From Reyranella sp. (GTDB lineage: Bacteria; Pseudomonadota; Alphaproteobacteria; Reyranellales; Reyranellaceae), in the NCBI GenBank assembly GCA_030679805.1, contig JAUXST010000119.1, positions 1 to 7,398 on the forward strand: DNA of 7,398 nucleotides. The letters are read 5' to 3'. Below are positions 5,810 to 7,398 of the stretch, in pieces. Numbering within the stretch: position 1 is the first letter of the stretch; every line of letters starts with the position of its first letter. Both the position numbers and the translations under genes were made by a program. The notes beneath the pieces are model-generated. The model worked only from the letters and a program-made list of their open reading frames with translations, ran no database searches and had not been told where the DNA came from.

Positions 5810-6788
5810 GCCGGCACCTTGTCCATGAGCACGTGCTTCTCGAGGTCGGCCAGCGGCTCCCACGGCGAGGCCTCGGCGAAAGCGACGGCGGCGTCGACCT
5901 CGATGACGGCCTCGGCCGAAAGCGCTGTCACGTCGCTGTCGTGCAGCAACCCCGCCGAGAGCGCCCAGGTCTGGAAGCGCTTGATCGGGTCGCGCTCCTT
6001 CCAGCGCTCGATCTCCTCCTTGTCGCGATAGAGCTGGGCGTCGAACATGGAGTGCGCCCGGAACCGGTAGGTCATGCACTCGAGAAAGACCGGCCCGCCG
6101 CCCCCTCGAATGTGTTCGAGTGCGCCGCGAGCCGCGGCTTCGACCGCGACCACGTCCATGCCGTCCACCCGGCGCGAGTCGATGCGATAGGACGCCGCCT
6201 TGAGATGGATATCGGTTTCCGACTCGGTTCGTTCGATCGCGCTGCCCATGGCGTAAAGGTTGTTCTCGCACACGAAAAGAACCGGCAGCTTCCACAGCGC
6301 CGCGAGGTTGAGCGATTCGTGGAATTCTCCTTCAGCCACGGCACCCTCCCCGAACAGGCAGACGGCGACTCCAGAACCCTTCGCCATCTTCTCGGCGAGC
6401 GCCAACCCTACCGCGAGTGGCAGGCCGCCGCCGACGATGGCGTTGCCGCCGTAGAAGCGAGCCGGTCGATCGAAGATGTGCATCGATCCGCCGCGACCGC
6501 GGCTGGTGCCACCGGCCTTGCCATACATCTCGGCCATCACCGGTCCCATGGCGACGCCGCGCGCCAGCGCATGGCCATGGTCGCGGTAGGTTGCCACGAC
6601 ACTGTCTTGCGGCGTCAGCGCCTCCATAGTCCCGACGGCGTTGGCTTCCTCGCCGATATAGAGGTGGAGGAAACCGCGGATCTTCTGCTGGGTGTAGAGT
6701 TCGGCGCAGCGCTCCTCGAAGACGCGGATCCGCATCATCTGGCCGAGCAGCCGGCGAGCATGGTTGTGAGTGAGGCGCGGCTTGGCTG

Positions 6789-6792
<4 letters not shown>
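5806..6792 (-). CDS. Thiamine diphosphate-dependent 2-oxoacid dehydrogenase E1, alpha subunit
   Basis: A 328-residue E1 alpha subunit carrying the diphosphate- and Mg-binding half of the active site. Landmarks: RIRVFEERCAELY (21-33), GFLHLYIGEEA (40-50), ATYRDHGHALARGV (67-80), GRGGSMHIFD (99-108), FYGGNAIVGGGLPLAVG (113-129), the thiamine diphosphate motif from GEG (148-150) to ENN (176-178), and RFRAHSMFDAQLYRDKEE near 245-262, matching the HS-containing loop of pyruvate dehydrogenases. YRDHGH and FYGGN are closer to pyruvate dehydrogenase than to acetoin dehydrogenase, in my reading from memory. The usual GDG start of the motif is GEG here. The ATG overlaps the synthetase stop as ATGA; a GGAAAG (complement of 6802-6807) lies 9 bases upstream. 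All key residues apart from the D-to-E change look intact. Confidence 0.94.

Positions 6793-7398
<606 letters not shown>

Overview
The window is high-GC DNA with dense coding, strong G/C preference at third codon positions and many genes that overlap by a few bases. The protein types, namely an Old Yellow Enzyme family flavoprotein, LysE exporter, CoA-binding protein, luciferase-like oxidoreductase and a lipoyl-dependent 2-oxoacid dehydrogenase, suggest a metabolically versatile proteobacterium. An alphaproteobacterium of the Rhizobiales or Rhodospirillales type is most likely, but this is inferred from protein style only. There is no rRNA, tRNA, CRISPR array, insertion sequence or phage gene, and no gene-free stretch longer than about 60 bases.

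Layout. (1) Bases 1-669, minus strand: N-terminal 223 residues of a YqjM-like NADH:flavin oxidoreductase, running off the left edge. (2) Bases 683-3413, plus strand: CoA-binding protein, LysE/RhtB exporter, a small unknown protein that appears split by a one-base frameshift in a run of six C, and a luciferase-like flavin-dependent oxidoreductase. The first three are closely packed (9-base gap, then a TAATG overlap); the fourth follows after 47-55 bases. (3) Bases 3394-7398, minus strand, read from the right edge: C-terminal part of an acetyl/acyl-CoA synthetase, E1 alpha, E1 beta, E2 (lipoyl acyltransferase), and a dedicated acyl carrier protein. All four junctions in this operon are the same 4-base ATGA overlap. 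The ACP gene ends inside the 3' end of the convergent luciferase-like gene.

How the genes work together. E1 alpha/E1 beta form a thiamine diphosphate enzyme that decarboxylates or cleaves an oxo substrate. The E2 lipoyl arm takes the acyl group and normally gives it to CoA. Unlike ordinary pyruvate dehydrogenase operons, this one shows no E3 gene in the window; an ACP occupies the last position and an AMP-forming acyl-CoA synthetase the first visible one. The most interesting reading is a device that makes an activated acyl group and places it on a carrier protein, with the flavin oxidoreductases as possible later steps. This is inference. A dedicated ACP for lipoyl assembly and an acetoin- or pyruvate-type catabolic complex are the main alternatives. 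The substrate cannot be read from the sequence.
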